Shown here: one piece after another, positions 43,720 to 53,032 of the stretch
How positions within the stretch are numbered: position 1 is the stretch's first letter
Layout of the letters: each line of letters opens with the position of its first letter
From: Paraburkholderia flava
GTDB lineage: Bacteria; Pseudomonadota; Gammaproteobacteria; Burkholderiales; Burkholderiaceae
NCBI RefSeq assembly: GCF_004359985.1
Contig: NZ_SMRO01000002.1
Span: 941,135 to 1,005,134, forward strand
DNA length: 64,000 bases
Direction: 5' to 3'
Notes under the pieces: generated by a model
Database searches by the model: none
Told to the model about the DNA's origin: nothing
Seen by the model: the letters and a program-made list of their open reading frames with translations, nothing else
Program-made: the position numbers and the translations under genes

Positions 43720-44364
43720 TCATCGGCGTGAATTCGCCGCGGCGTCATAAGCGCATTCAAGATAGCTGCGGACCAGTCTGATGAGTTCACGCTTTAGTCG
43801 GGGGCGCGCCAGCAGCCCCCGTCGAGCCGCGTTGTGGATGACGCCCTCAAGTGCGGAAGATAGGACCTGTGCAGTTATACGGTCCTCTTTGTCAGGATCG
43901 CTTCCTCGATAGACTGCGACGACAAGCGCATATCTGCGTAGATACTCTTTCTGGAACTCCTCGTAGGCAGCCTTCGTTTCCTCCATCGCTGGCAAGTCCA
44001 GGAGTGTCCTGTGCAGCGTCGGGTAATTTCGATGAACCGCGATCAGGTCGCTGACCAGGCACGCGATCAGACGCTCGGGCGTAGATTCGCGGACACACGC
44101 GCGCTGCAAGACAGCCAGTACGTCATCAAAATGCTGACGCCGGATGGCGTCGACCAGGGCGAGCTTGTTTGGGAAGTACTGATACACCGAGCCGATACTG
44201 ACACCGGCAATCCGGGCGACCTCGTTGGTCGTAAATCCGGACCATCCTCGCGTATCCAGAACGTGAGCTCCCGCAGTGACTATCACTTCCAGTGTTGCCC
44301 GAGAACGTGCCTGACGTGGGGCTTTCCGCATTAGCGCCGCGGCATCGGAAACGCGAGTAGACAT
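43720..44364 (-). CDS. TetR family transcriptional regulator
   Basis: This 214-residue repressor has a TetR helix-turn-helix (RSRATLEVIVTAGAHVLDTRGWSGFTTNEVARIAGVSIGSVYQYFPNKLALVDAI) and a helical ligand domain. It is divergent from a DinB-fold gene across a short AT-rich region containing a dyad, suggesting that this gene is its target. The ligand is unknown. Confidence 0.92.
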   Translation of the reverse strand: MSTRVSDAAALMRKAPRQARSRATLEVIVTAGAHVLDTRGWSGFTTNEVARIAGVSIGSVYQYFPNKLALVDAIRRQHFDDVLAVLQRACVRESTPERLIACLVSDLIAVHRNYPTLHRTLLDLPAMEETKAAYEEFQKEYLRRYALVVAVYRGSDPDKEDRITAQVLSSALEGVIHNAARRGLLARPRLKRELIRLVRSYLECAYDAAANSRR

Positions 44365-44380
44365 CTGGTCTCCAACTCAA

Positions 44381-44409
44381 AATAATGTAGGTCACGCTCA
44401 CATATTATT
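44381..44409. promoter_or_regulatory. AT-rich dyad between TetR and DinB genes
   Basis: AATAATGT and ACATATTATT flank GC-richer bases in the 67-bp divergent gap. The imperfect symmetry and position suit a TetR operator overlapping both promoters. Confidence 0.4.
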
Positions 44410-44431
44410 GGAAACGGGACAGGTGACTATC

Positions 44432-44998
44432 ATGGGTTCGAACGAACTGTTGTTTCGGATGTTTCGCTATCAGGCGTGGGCGCATGACGAAATGTTCGAG
44501 GCAATGAAGGGGCTCGACGTCCGGCGACATGCCGAAGAGCGTCACTCGGCGCTTCGCCTGATGAACCATTGCCTCATCGTGAACAAGATCTTCGCGGCAC
44601 ACCTGGTGGGTGACCGTCACGGCTTCGCTGCCGACAACACACCCGAGACTCCCGAGCTCGACGAACTGCATTCAGAGGTCGCGGTGCTCGATCAGTGGTA
44701 TCTCGACTACGTGAAAGCGGCCACACCGACGATACTGTCCCAATCGGTATCCTTCGCATTTACAGATGGTGATAACGGGTACATGACGCGCGAAGAGATA
44801 CTGACGCATGTTGTGACTCACGGAGGCTATCACCGTGGTGAGGTGGGAAGGATGATGATCCAGGCTGCGTCCCGCTCAGGAGAGAGCATCAAATTGCCGT
44901 GGGACACTTACGCTGTTCATCTTCACAGAACGGAACCCGCGCGCAGGCTCCAGGGCGCGGTGGGGCCACTCCCCATTCTGTCGCCGGTCGCACTATGA
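44432..44998 (+). CDS. DinB family protein (YfiT/DinB fold)
   Basis: This 188-residue four-helix-bundle protein has the putative metal triad: His in LMNHCLIVNKIFAAHL and the two His of THGGYHRGEVG. The family includes thiol-dependent S-transferases and many proteins of unknown role. ATG 44432 with an AGGTGA site is chosen over TTG 44408. It is probably repressed by the divergent TetR protein. Confidence 0.85.
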   Translation: MGSNELLFRMFRYQAWAHDEMFEAMKGLDVRRHAEERHSALRLMNHCLIVNKIFAAHLVGDRHGFAADNTPETPELDELHSEVAVLDQWYLDYVKAATPTILSQSVSFAFTDGDNGYMTREEILTHVVTHGGYHRGEVGRMMIQAASRSGESIKLPWDTYAVHLHRTEPARRLQGAVGPLPILSPVAL

Positions 44999-45288
44999 GG
45001 TAGAACTGGGCGCATCGCTCAGGACGGGCCATCAGCGTCGCCTCAATGCCTCGTCAACAGAACCGGCTTGGCATCTGACCTTCTGCCTCTCGTTGGAAGG
45101 GCGTCGCTTGTTGACGGCTTACCATTGAACGCGAACGCAAAAGCGCGTTGAAGAAAAGCGGCCGATGTAACCGTACCGCACGCGTTACGCCACGCACGAT
45201 ACGGCCACACCGGCCGCGTTCAATCTTCAATCGCGAGCGAGGCATTCAACACACAAGCCCCGCCCGCGATAACCCACAACCTAACCCA

Positions 45289-47418
45289 TCAAGACTGCGC
45301 ACCCAGCGCCGGATCGCTCTTGCTGTCACGCCCCGTTTCGACGTGACCGCCGAGACGGCGCACGAACGCCGGATCGCTATCGACCGTGATCGTCAGGTCA
45401 TACCAGCCATGCACGTGACGCAGATCGAAGTACAGATCTTCGCTATCGCCGCCGCGCACCTTCTTTTGGACCGTGTGCTTCGGATCGTACGCATTGGCGA
45501 TCGTGAACGTGCAGCGCGCTTTGCCGTTGTTGCGCAGGCGCAGTTGCAGGTTGCCGTTCGCGACGTCGTAGCCTTCGAGCACTTCGGGAAGCGCCTGCTG
45601 GCCGTTGCCGCTCGTCGGATCCATCGCGGCAAACGAGCCCGCGAAGCGGCGCAGGAAACCGTTCGGTCCATGCACCGAGTAGTCGAACAGGCCTTCGTGC
45701 TGGAACGGCAGCAGGTAGTCGACGATCCGCTTGCGCGCGCCGACCGTGTACGTGCGCGGCGCGTAGATGCTGCCCGCCGAGTACACCGCCAGCGATACGG
45801 CGGCGCGACCCGTGTTGATGAAGCGCATCGTCAGACGGCTGCTGCCCGAGTCGTGTCCGATCCGGACAAACGTTTCGTAAGGCAGCGCGCGCAGCGGACG
45901 CACGCCCGGTTCCTGATCCGGCACCGCCTGTGTGGTGGGGGGCACCGGCACGTAGTCGGGATGACGCAACTGGTCCGGCGGCGCATAGCCGGTCGTGCTC
46001 GGCAGCGGCGGGAACGAGCGGTTCGGATCGACGAAGTCGAATGCCGACGTCAGATCGCCGCACACTGCGCGACGCCACGGCGTGATGTTCGGCTCGGGGA
46101 TGTTGTACTGACGGCCGAAACGCGCTTCGATAAAGCGGATCACCGACGTGTGATCGAACACTTCCGAGCACGCCCAGCCACCCTTCGACCACGGCGACAC
46201 GACGAGCATCGGCACGCGCGGTCCGAGGCCGTACGGGCCCGGCGCGAAGCGGTCGCTGCCCGCGAAGTTTTCGTTGATCACGTCGACGGTCGACATGCCG
46301 TTCGCGTTGTCTGCGGTCGGCGGGAACGGCGGGGGCACGTGATCGAAGAAGCCGTCGTTCTCGTCGTAGTTGATCAGCAGCGCGGTCTTGCTCCACACCT
46401 CGGGGTTCGACGTCAGCGCCTGCAGCACCTGGTCGATGTACCACGCGCCGTAGTTGACGGGCCAGTTCGGGTGCTCGGAATACGCTTCGGGCGCGACGAT
46501 CCACGACACCTGCGGCAGCGTGTTGCTCTGCACGTCCTTGCGGAGAATGTCGAAGAAGGTGCCGCCGGCCTGCACGTTGGTGCCCGTGCGCGCCTTGTCG
46601 AACAGCGGATTGCCCGGCTGCGCGTTGCGGTACTGGTTGAAGTACAGCAGCGAGTTGTCGCCGTAGTTGCCGATGTACGGGAAGTCGTTCGACCAGCCCC
46701 AGCCGCCCTGTGCATTCAGACCGAGGCCCTGGTCCTGATAGATCTTCCACGACACGCCGGCTTTTTCCAGCACTTCCGGATAGGTCGTCCAGCTGTAGCC
46801 GACTTCGTCGTTGGCGAGCACCGGGCCGCCGCCGTTGCCGTCGTTGCCGACCCAGCCGGTCCACATGTAGAAGCGGTTCGGATCGGTCTGGCTGAGGATC
46901 GAGCAGTGGTACGCGTCGCAGATCGTGAATGCATCGGCGAGCGCGTAGTGGAACGGCATGTCGTCGCGTGTCAGGTACGCCATCGACGTCGTGCCCTTCG
47001 ACGGAATCCACTGATCGTTGCGGCCGCCGTTCCATGCGGCGTGCGTCGATGCCCAGTCGTGCGGCAGATCCTGGATGAACTGCAGACCGAGGTTCGACGC
47101 GGTCGGATGAAACGGCAGCACTTCGCCGGCGCCTGCCGCGAGCGGCTGGTTCCACACCGGCTTGCCGTTCGGCAGACTGATCGCGCGCGTATCGCCGAAA
47201 CCGCGGACGCCGCGCAGCGTGCCGAAGTAGTGGTCGAACGAACGGTTCTCCTGCATCAGCACGACGATGTGCTCGATGTCGCGGATGCTGCGGGTCGTAT
47301 TGTTGGCGGGGATCGCCAGCGCGTTACGGATGCCGAGCGGCAGCATCGATAACGCGGTGGCGGAGCCCGCAGCCTGGGCGGCTGCGCGCAGAAAGTCTCG
47401 ACGGTTTTTAGAGGTCAT
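45289..47418 (-). CDS. Tat-exported phospholipase C (acid phosphatase-fold, PlcN/PlcH type)
   Basis: This 709-residue secreted phospholipase cleaves the phosphate ester of phosphatidylcholine-type lipids. It has a twin-arginine leader (RRDFLR at residues 6-11 and a hydrophobic stretch to about 36) and then the family core IEHIVVLMQENRSFDHYFGTLRGVRGF. Active-site residues in SWIVAPEAYSEHP and LINYDENDGFFDHVPPP are visible. The C-terminus has two beta-domains of the bacterial PLC C-terminal type (about 510-600 and 610-690). It fits the non-hemolytic PlcN length. No plcR chaperone gene is next to it. Confidence 0.92.
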   Translation of the reverse strand: MTSKNRRDFLRAAAQAAGSATALSMLPLGIRNALAIPANNTTRSIRDIEHIVVLMQENRSFDHYFGTLRGVRGFGDTRAISLPNGKPVWNQPLAAGAGEVLPFHPTASNLGLQFIQDLPHDWASTHAAWNGGRNDQWIPSKGTTSMAYLTRDDMPFHYALADAFTICDAYHCSILSQTDPNRFYMWTGWVGNDGNGGGPVLANDEVGYSWTTYPEVLEKAGVSWKIYQDQGLGLNAQGGWGWSNDFPYIGNYGDNSLLYFNQYRNAQPGNPLFDKARTGTNVQAGGTFFDILRKDVQSNTLPQVSWIVAPEAYSEHPNWPVNYGAWYIDQVLQALTSNPEVWSKTALLINYDENDGFFDHVPPPFPPTADNANGMSTVDVINENFAGSDRFAPGPYGLGPRVPMLVVSPWSKGGWACSEVFDHTSVIRFIEARFGRQYNIPEPNITPWRRAVCGDLTSAFDFVDPNRSFPPLPSTTGYAPPDQLRHPDYVPVPPTTQAVPDQEPGVRPLRALPYETFVRIGHDSGSSRLTMRFINTGRAAVSLAVYSAGSIYAPRTYTVGARKRIVDYLLPFQHEGLFDYSVHGPNGFLRRFAGSFAAMDPTSGNGQQALPEVLEGYDVANGNLQLRLRNNGKARCTFTIANAYDPKHTVQKKVRGGDSEDLYFDLRHVHGWYDLTITVDSDPAFVRRLGGHVETGRDSKSDPALGAQS

Positions 47419-47497
47419 GTTGAGCTTCGATCTTCAGGTTGGATGTGAGCCACGGTGCAAACAAACTCGGCACGGCACCGTTCCGGGTGCAGCAACT

Positions 47498-47896
47498 TCA
47501 GTCGACGGTATGAATGACGGGAGGCACGAGCGGAGCGGACGCCGCCGCGTCGGCTTCAGCCGGCGTCTGCGCGGGCGTCTCGACGATCGAGGACGGCGGA
47601 ATCTGGACTGCGGGAGCGGCGTTGCTGCCTTGCGAGAACTGCGAAGCGAGCGGGGTGTTGTTGAACGACGAAGCGGATGACGGCGTTTGCGATGCGTCGG
47701 CGGCCTGAGACGGATTGGCAGCCTGCGCGCGGTCGTCATCGTTGCCGCAGGCGGCGAGCGTGCCGGCGCAGAGGCCGGCAATCAATGCAAATGCCGCACC
47801 GCGCCTCAGCGCGTAAGCGAAACGTTTGCATCGGCGCGCGCATGAAGCGCGACCAGCGGCGACGCTGCGGAATCTTGTGGGGAATGCGGGCGACAC
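47498..47896 (-). CDS. Small lipoprotein, Ser/Ala/Pro-rich
   Basis: This 132-residue protein has a lipobox ending at C50 (ALIAGLCAGTLAAC) and a low-complexity acidic and Ser/Ala/Gln/Pro-rich mature region. The GTG start at 47896 is supported by GGAGG upstream, although the basic n-region before the hydrophobic stretch is long. It lies 79 bp upstream of the phospholipase gene on the same strand and may share its promoter. The function is unknown. Confidence 0.65.
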   Translation of the reverse strand: MSPAFPTRFRSVAAGRASCARRCKRFAYALRRGAAFALIAGLCAGTLAACGNDDDRAQAANPSQAADASQTPSSASSFNNTPLASQFSQGSNAAPAVQIPPSSIVETPAQTPAEADAAASAPLVPPVIHTVD

Positions 47897-48007
47897 GGGC
47901 GCCTCCAGCGACGACGCGACAGGCCGGGAGACGCATCGTTGCTTGCACGTCCGCCCAGCGACGCGCCAGCATACTCTGCGGGGTATTTAAAAAATATGAC
48001 TCGGGGT

Positions 48008-48070
48008 GTCGAAAAAAAATCGCTCGACGGGTCGAAAAATAATCGCGAAGTGCGAAAAAAATTAATCGGC
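48008..48070. repeat. Three A-tract near-repeats
   Basis: GTCGAAAAAAAATCGC (48008), GTCGAAAAATAATCGCG (48031) and TGCGAAAAAAATTAATCGGC (48051) are near-copies spaced about 20 to 23 bp, roughly two helical turns. They lie in the 279-bp gap upstream of the lipoprotein and after the hydrolase gene end. Phased A-tracts can bend DNA or attract nucleoid proteins. Confidence 0.5.
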
Positions 48071-48175
48071 GAGGGGTGGGGCGGTGGGGGTGTTTTGACA
48101 GGTGAGCGGTCCGGGCAGGCCTGACGTGGGTCGGCGGCCCGGTGTCTCAGTGGTTTAGCCGGTTGGCCGCTGCGT

Positions 48176-49018
48176 TTAGCGTTTGCTTACCGTTTCGACG
48201 AACGATGCGATCGCGTCGGTCAGCGCACCCGGAGCGTCGCGATGCGGCGAGTGTCCGCAGCCGTCGAGTTTGGCGAGTTGCGCGTGCGGCACCTGCCCGG
48301 CGATCGTGTCGATCTGCGCCATCGTCCCGTAGTGGTCGTCGTGACCCTGCACCGCGAGAAGCGGACAACGGATCGCCGCTAACTTCCCGACGATGTTCCA
48401 TGTCCGAAAAGCCGGATCGAGCCAGATGTCGTTCCAGCCGTAGAACGCGGAATCGACGTCCGCGTGATAGCGCGCGAGCCGGTCGCGCAGATCGCTGGTT
48501 TCGTACGCGACTTTTGCTTCCGCGATGCTGCCGACCGATACCTGTTCGACGAACACGTGCGGCGCGATCGCGACTGCACCGGTGAGCGCGTCGGGGAACG
48601 CGGCCGCGTACAGCAGCGCGATCGAACCGCCGTCGCTGTGGCCGATCACCCACATCCGTGTGCGCGTGGCTGTGTCGATGCCGAGTACGTCGAGCAGTGC
48701 GGGCAGTACGTCGAGCGCCTGGTCGCGCATGAAGTTGACGGGCCAGCGTTCGCCGGATGGACGCGGCGTCGAGCGTCCATAGCCGGGCCGCGAATAGACG
48801 AGCCCACGCATGCCGAGCCGGTCGCACAGCGTCTGCGGCCAGTCGCGCCACATCGCGATCGAGCCGAGGCCTTCGTGCAGGAATACCGCAATCGGTGCAT
48901 CGGGTGCTCCGGCGTCGAGCCAGCGGTATTCGATCCGCAGAGCGTCGCGTGTGGCGGTGGCGGGCAGTGCGGCGAACGTCGCGGTGGAAGCGGTATCGGT
49001 GTCGGTCAAGCCAGGCAT
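48176..49018 (-). CDS. Alpha/beta hydrolase in the box cluster
   Basis: This 280-residue alpha/beta-hydrolase-fold protein has the nucleophile elbow GHSDGG (S128), an oxyanion region FLHEGLGSIAMW and the catalytic His in GCGHSPHRD. It follows the benzoate-CoA ligase gene by 17 bp on the same strand. In this context it may act as a thioesterase or hydrolase on a CoA ester or lactone of the pathway, but that is inferred from location. Confidence 0.82.
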   Translation of the reverse strand: MPGLTDTDTASTATFAALPATATRDALRIEYRWLDAGAPDAPIAVFLHEGLGSIAMWRDWPQTLCDRLGMRGLVYSRPGYGRSTPRPSGERWPVNFMRDQALDVLPALLDVLGIDTATRTRMWVIGHSDGGSIALLYAAAFPDALTGAVAIAPHVFVEQVSVGSIAEAKVAYETSDLRDRLARYHADVDSAFYGWNDIWLDPAFRTWNIVGKLAAIRCPLLAVQGHDDHYGTMAQIDTIAGQVPHAQLAKLDGCGHSPHRDAPGALTDAIASFVETVSKR

Positions 49019-49035
49019 CGAGACGAATCTCCAGT

Positions 49036-50640
49036 TCAGAGCAGTTCCCGCAGTTTGAAGCGCTGGATCTTGCCGGTTGCGGTTTTCGGCAGATCGTCGA
49101 CGAAGACGATGTCGCGCGGATACTTGTGCGGTGCGAGGCGTGCCTTGACGAACGTCTTCAGTTCATCGGTGAGTGTGTCCGATGCGTCGGCACTGTGCTT
49201 CAGCACGACGAACGCACGCGTTTTCACGAGGCCGCCGTGATCGACGCCGACCACCGCTGCTTCCAGTACCGCATCGTGCTGTACCAGCACCATCTCGACC
49301 TCGACCGGCGACACGTATTGTCCGCTGACCTTCAGCATGTCGTCGCTGCGTCCCGCGTAAACGTAGCAGCCGTTGTCGAGCCGGCGGTATTTGTCGCCGC
49401 TGCGGATCCATTCGCCGAGAAACGTCGCGCGTGTTTTCTCGCGGTTGCTCCAGTACATCACGGCGGCGCTCGGCCCCTTGATGTACAGATCGCCGACTTC
49501 GCCGTCCGCGATCGGCCGGCCTGCTTCGTCGCGTAGCTGGACATCGTAGCCTGGCACCGGTCGACCGGTCGTGCCGTACTGAACGTCGCCTGCACGGTTC
49601 GACAGGAAGATGTGCAGCATCTCGGTCGAGCCGATGCCGTCGAGAATCTCGCAGCCGAAATGCGCGGTGAAGCGCTCGCCGATTTCGCGCGGCAACGCTT
49701 CGCCCGCCGACGTGCAGATGCGTAGCGCGACGTCTGTGCGCGCGGGCAAAGCAGGCGATACGAGCATGCCTGCGTACAGCGTCGGCACGCCGTAGAAGAT
49801 CGTCGGACGATGACGCACCAGCCGCGCGAACACGGCGTCGGCGGTTGGACGTTCGGCCATCAGCACAGCAGTCGCGCCGACCGATAGCGGAAACGTGAGT
49901 CCGTTGCCGAGACCGTATGCAAAGAACAGCTTCGCCGCCGAGAACACCACGTCGTGTTCGCCGATGCCGAGTACCGGCTTCGCGTACAACTCCGCAGTCC
50001 AGTAGAGATTCGCGTGCGTGTGGACGGTGCCCTTCGGCTTGCCGGTCGAGCCGGACGAATACAGCCAGAACGCGATGTCGTCGGCGCCGCTCGATGCCGC
50101 GCGCACGGCCGGCGGCGAACGGTCGATTAGCGGTGCGAGCACGTATGCGCACGGCAGGTCGGTGGGAGTGGGCTGCGATGCGATCAGCAGACAGCCGTCG
50201 TGTTCGGCGTCGCCTAGCGCCTGGGCGACGACCGGCAGCAGCGCGCCCGATGCAATCACCGCGCGCGCATGGCTGTGCGTCAGCATGTACACGTAGTCGG
50301 CGGACGTGAGCAGCGTGTTCGCGACGACCGGCACGACGCCCGCATACAACGCGCCGAGAAACGCGATCGGCAACTCGACCGTGTCGAGCATCACGAGCAG
50401 GATGCGTTCTTCCGCGTGGATGCCCAGCTCGCGTAAAGCGGTTGCGAAGCGGCGTGCACGGTCTTCGAGTTCGGCGTACGTGGTCTCGCCGATGTCGTCG
50501 ATGTATGCGGTCTTCGTCGCGCGCGACCGGTTGAGGTCGAACAGGTGCGCCGCGAAATTGAAGCGGGCAGGCGGCGGCGCGGGTTCTCGCACAGATAGGT
50601 GAGCAGGCGGATCGGCCGGCGTGTCCAGCAGGGCTTCCAT
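49036..50640 (-). CDS. bclA: Benzoate-CoA ligase
   Basis: This 534-residue adenylate-forming enzyme activates benzoate to benzoyl-CoA with ATP, the entry step of the box pathway. It shows the AMP-binding P-loop YSSGSTGKPKG (residues 194-204), GSTE in DGIGSTEML, YAGRSDDMLKVSGQYVSP and the C-terminal lysine motif KTATGKIQR. Length and motifs match BclA/BadA-type ligases. It lies between boxD and the hydrolase in the minus-strand box operon. The start has GGAGGAAAC. Confidence 0.92.
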   Translation of the reverse strand: MEALLDTPADPPAHLSVREPAPPPARFNFAAHLFDLNRSRATKTAYIDDIGETTYAELEDRARRFATALRELGIHAEERILLVMLDTVELPIAFLGALYAGVVPVVANTLLTSADYVYMLTHSHARAVIASGALLPVVAQALGDAEHDGCLLIASQPTPTDLPCAYVLAPLIDRSPPAVRAASSGADDIAFWLYSSGSTGKPKGTVHTHANLYWTAELYAKPVLGIGEHDVVFSAAKLFFAYGLGNGLTFPLSVGATAVLMAERPTADAVFARLVRHRPTIFYGVPTLYAGMLVSPALPARTDVALRICTSAGEALPREIGERFTAHFGCEILDGIGSTEMLHIFLSNRAGDVQYGTTGRPVPGYDVQLRDEAGRPIADGEVGDLYIKGPSAAVMYWSNREKTRATFLGEWIRSGDKYRRLDNGCYVYAGRSDDMLKVSGQYVSPVEVEMVLVQHDAVLEAAVVGVDHGGLVKTRAFVVLKHSADASDTLTDELKTFVKARLAPHKYPRDIVFVDDLPKTATGKIQRFKLRELL

Positions 50641-50728
50641 GTTTCCTCCAACGGTGGGGCGGCGTGCGCTCGATCTGTGTCGATGGGTCGTGAGCCGTCG
50701 GACTGCGGTGTTGTGTTTGGCTTCCGCG

Positions 50729-52348
50729 TTACGTGGTTGTCTGTGCCAATGCGTCTAGCGACGCAGCCGGCGCCTGGATCGCACTGCGACGGTGATAGAA
50801 ACCGAGCGCACGCAGACCGCCGAGTTCTTCGCCGCCACCCGCGCGTCCCGGTCCGCCGTGCAGCGACATCGGCATCACGTTGCCGTGGCCCGTGTGACTG
50901 CGCGCGACCGTCGGCGATACCGCATGCACGCGACCGTGCGAATCGGCGAGTTCGAGCGCGACGCGGGCGAGATGGGAATCGTCGTTCGCATAGACCGACG
51001 CGACCAGCGATCCTTCGCCGCGTCGTGCGAGTGCGATTGCATGCGCTTCGGGTAATTCGTCTGCTTCGTTCGATACGCGATACGGTGCGAGCGTCGCGAC
51101 CGGGCCGAACACTTCGACTTCATGCAGCCGCGTCGCGCGATCCGGGTCGCGTGAGACGAACAGATGCGGCGCGATGCATGCGGCTATTGCGGGATCGGCA
51201 TCGACCAACGATGCGCCCGAGCCGTCGAACACAAGCTCAGCCTCTTCTTGAAGCGTCGCGATGCCTGCGCGTACCGCGTCGTATTGCGCGCGGCTCACGA
51301 GCGCGCCCATCGTCACCGCTTCGTTGCGCGGGTTGCCGGTCACGACGGTCGATAGCCGCGCACGCAACGCATCGACGGCCGCATCGAGAAACACGGACGG
51401 CACGAACGCGCGACGGATCGCCGTGCATTTCTGCCCGGACTTCACGGTCATTTCGCGTGCGACTTCGGCGACGAACAGATCGAACGCGGCGGTGCCCGGC
51501 GCGGCATCGGCGCACAGGATCGCGCTGTTCAGACTGTCCGCTTCGACGTTCAGTCGCGCGCCGCGTCGCACGAACGCGGTATGCGCGCGCAGCGTCGCGG
51601 CGGTTTCGGCAGAGCCGGTAAAGGACACGACATCGAACGCGCGGATCTCGTCGAGCAGTCCCGCCGAACGTCCGCAGATCACCGACAGCGCACCCGGCGG
51701 CAGAATGCCCGCATTGACGACGTCGGCGACCATCCGCTGCGTGAGCCATGCAGTCGCGGTCGCGGGCTTGACGATCACCGGCACGCCGGACAGCAATGCA
51801 GGCGCGGCTTTTTCCCACAGCCCCCACGACGGAAAATTGAACGCGTTGATGAACAGCGCGACACCGCGCGTCGGCACAAGCACGTGCTGCGAAGCAAACG
51901 ATCCGTCCTTGCTGAGCGAAACGGACGGACCGTCACGCAGCGCATGCATGCCGCCGAGCGTCGTGTAGTACCCGCCGGACTCCGCACCAAGCGTGGTCGC
52001 ACCGAGCTTCGCGTAGTACGACAGCGTGAAGAGCCCACCGTCGATATCGACCGCGGAATCGCCGCGCGTCGTGCCGGAATTCGCGAGTGCGATCGCGTAG
52101 TAGTCGTCGCGCTTGCCTTGCAGCAGCTTGCCGATTTCCGCGAGCTTCGCCGCGCGCTCCGCGTAGGTGAGTGCGCGCAACGCGGCACCGCCTTGTTCGC
52201 GCGCAAATGCGAACGCTTCGGCGAGATCGATCCCATCGCCGGACACACGCACCAGCGATTCGCCGGTCACGGGATCGCTGAGCGTGACGCCGGGGCCGTC
52301 GCCGGCCACCCAGCGGCCCGCGACGTGATTGAGCAGAAGTTCGGTCAT
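50729..52348 (-). CDS. boxD: 3,4-dehydroadipyl-CoA semialdehyde dehydrogenase
   Basis: This 539-residue aldehyde dehydrogenase oxidises the ring-opened semialdehyde product of BoxC to 3,4-dehydroadipyl-CoA. Visible are the cofactor region INAFNFPSWGLWEKAAPAL, the general-base Glu in NVEADSLNSA, the catalytic Cys in KSGQKCTAIRR and EVFGPVATLAPY. It has the PaaZ/BoxD-like C-terminal SLHGGPGRAGGGEELGGLRAL. ATG 52348 has GAGGGA upstream; an in-frame extension to 52468 is rejected. It lies in the minus-strand box operon. Confidence 0.92.
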   Translation of the reverse strand: MTELLLNHVAGRWVAGDGPGVTLSDPVTGESLVRVSGDGIDLAEAFAFAREQGGAALRALTYAERAAKLAEIGKLLQGKRDDYYAIALANSGTTRGDSAVDIDGGLFTLSYYAKLGATTLGAESGGYYTTLGGMHALRDGPSVSLSKDGSFASQHVLVPTRGVALFINAFNFPSWGLWEKAAPALLSGVPVIVKPATATAWLTQRMVADVVNAGILPPGALSVICGRSAGLLDEIRAFDVVSFTGSAETAATLRAHTAFVRRGARLNVEADSLNSAILCADAAPGTAAFDLFVAEVAREMTVKSGQKCTAIRRAFVPSVFLDAAVDALRARLSTVVTGNPRNEAVTMGALVSRAQYDAVRAGIATLQEEAELVFDGSGASLVDADPAIAACIAPHLFVSRDPDRATRLHEVEVFGPVATLAPYRVSNEADELPEAHAIALARRGEGSLVASVYANDDSHLARVALELADSHGRVHAVSPTVARSHTGHGNVMPMSLHGGPGRAGGGEELGGLRALGFYHRRSAIQAPAASLDALAQTTT

Positions 52349-52364
52349 GGCGATGTCCCTCAGT

Positions 52365-52832
52365 TCAGGCAGGCGTGAATTCGATGGCGCCTTGCGGCAG
52401 CAGATACAGCACGAGCGCTTCGCCGTCAGCGACGGTAGGACGATGCGCGCTGCCCGGACCATACACACACCAGCCGGCCGGATGACCGTCGAACGTCGCG
52501 CCTTCGGTGAGCGGCACGATCAGATCGATCTCGCCGTGCGGATGCACGTGATGTGGACCGGCGATGTCCTTCATGTCGACGACATCGACTGAGAAACCGT
52601 GGGTATCGGGGAGTGCCTTGAAGATGCGTCCGTAGCGCAGGCCGCCGGCTTCGCGATTGCACAGCCAACCCTGTGCGACGCCTTCGCGGCACGCGTCGGC
52701 GAGTTCGCGAAACACGTCGCCGTGCGCGGGCCACGTTGCGTTGAGCCAGTCCGCGAGCGCGGCGTCGAGCGGACGGTCGGCGAGTTGCGACGTGACGCCC
52801 GCAATCAGCCGCTGAAAATCGGAAGGGGACAT
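52365..52832 (-). CDS. DUF4863 protein (hydroxylaminobenzoate lyase-like)
   Basis: This 155-residue protein has a C-terminal cupin-like part (HHVHPHGEIDLIVPL, with metal-type histidines, and GWCVYGPGSAHRPTV). It resembles the DUF4863 family that includes PnbB 4-hydroxylaminobenzoate lyase. It is the first gene of the minus-strand box operon, 16 bp before boxD. The box pathway has no known step for such an enzyme, so its role with benzoyl-CoA metabolism is open. The start has AGGAG. Confidence 0.8.
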   Translation of the reverse strand: MSPSDFQRLIAGVTSQLADRPLDAALADWLNATWPAHGDVFRELADACREGVAQGWLCNREAGGLRYGRIFKALPDTHGFSVDVVDMKDIAGPHHVHPHGEIDLIVPLTEGATFDGHPAGWCVYGPGSAHRPTVADGEALVLYLLPQGAIEFTPA

Positions 52833-53032
52833 GCGAATCTCCTGGGCCGCTCGCGCGCACTGCACTACATGCGCGTCGGGCGGCTGTCTCCTGGGCGCTG
52901 CCGGAATACGGCAACGGGCGAAACACGTGCATTAACGTTTGTTGTTCTGCCAGCTTTTGGCGAAAATTAACCGCTTGCTTGATGCATGTCAAGCACTATA
53001 GTACATATGTTCGCGCAAACGGAATCCATCAT

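Noticed and set aside
44999..45288. Possible small genes or hairpins between the DinB-fold gene and the phospholipase gene
   Set aside because: Short frames only, without ribosome sites. Weak GC-rich complementarity, no T-run; nothing supportable.
45148..47352. 734-codon plus-strand frame opposite the phospholipase C gene
   Set aside because: The composition is Arg/Val/Ala/His-rich with no motif. The minus-strand PLC has a Tat signal and conserved family residues throughout.
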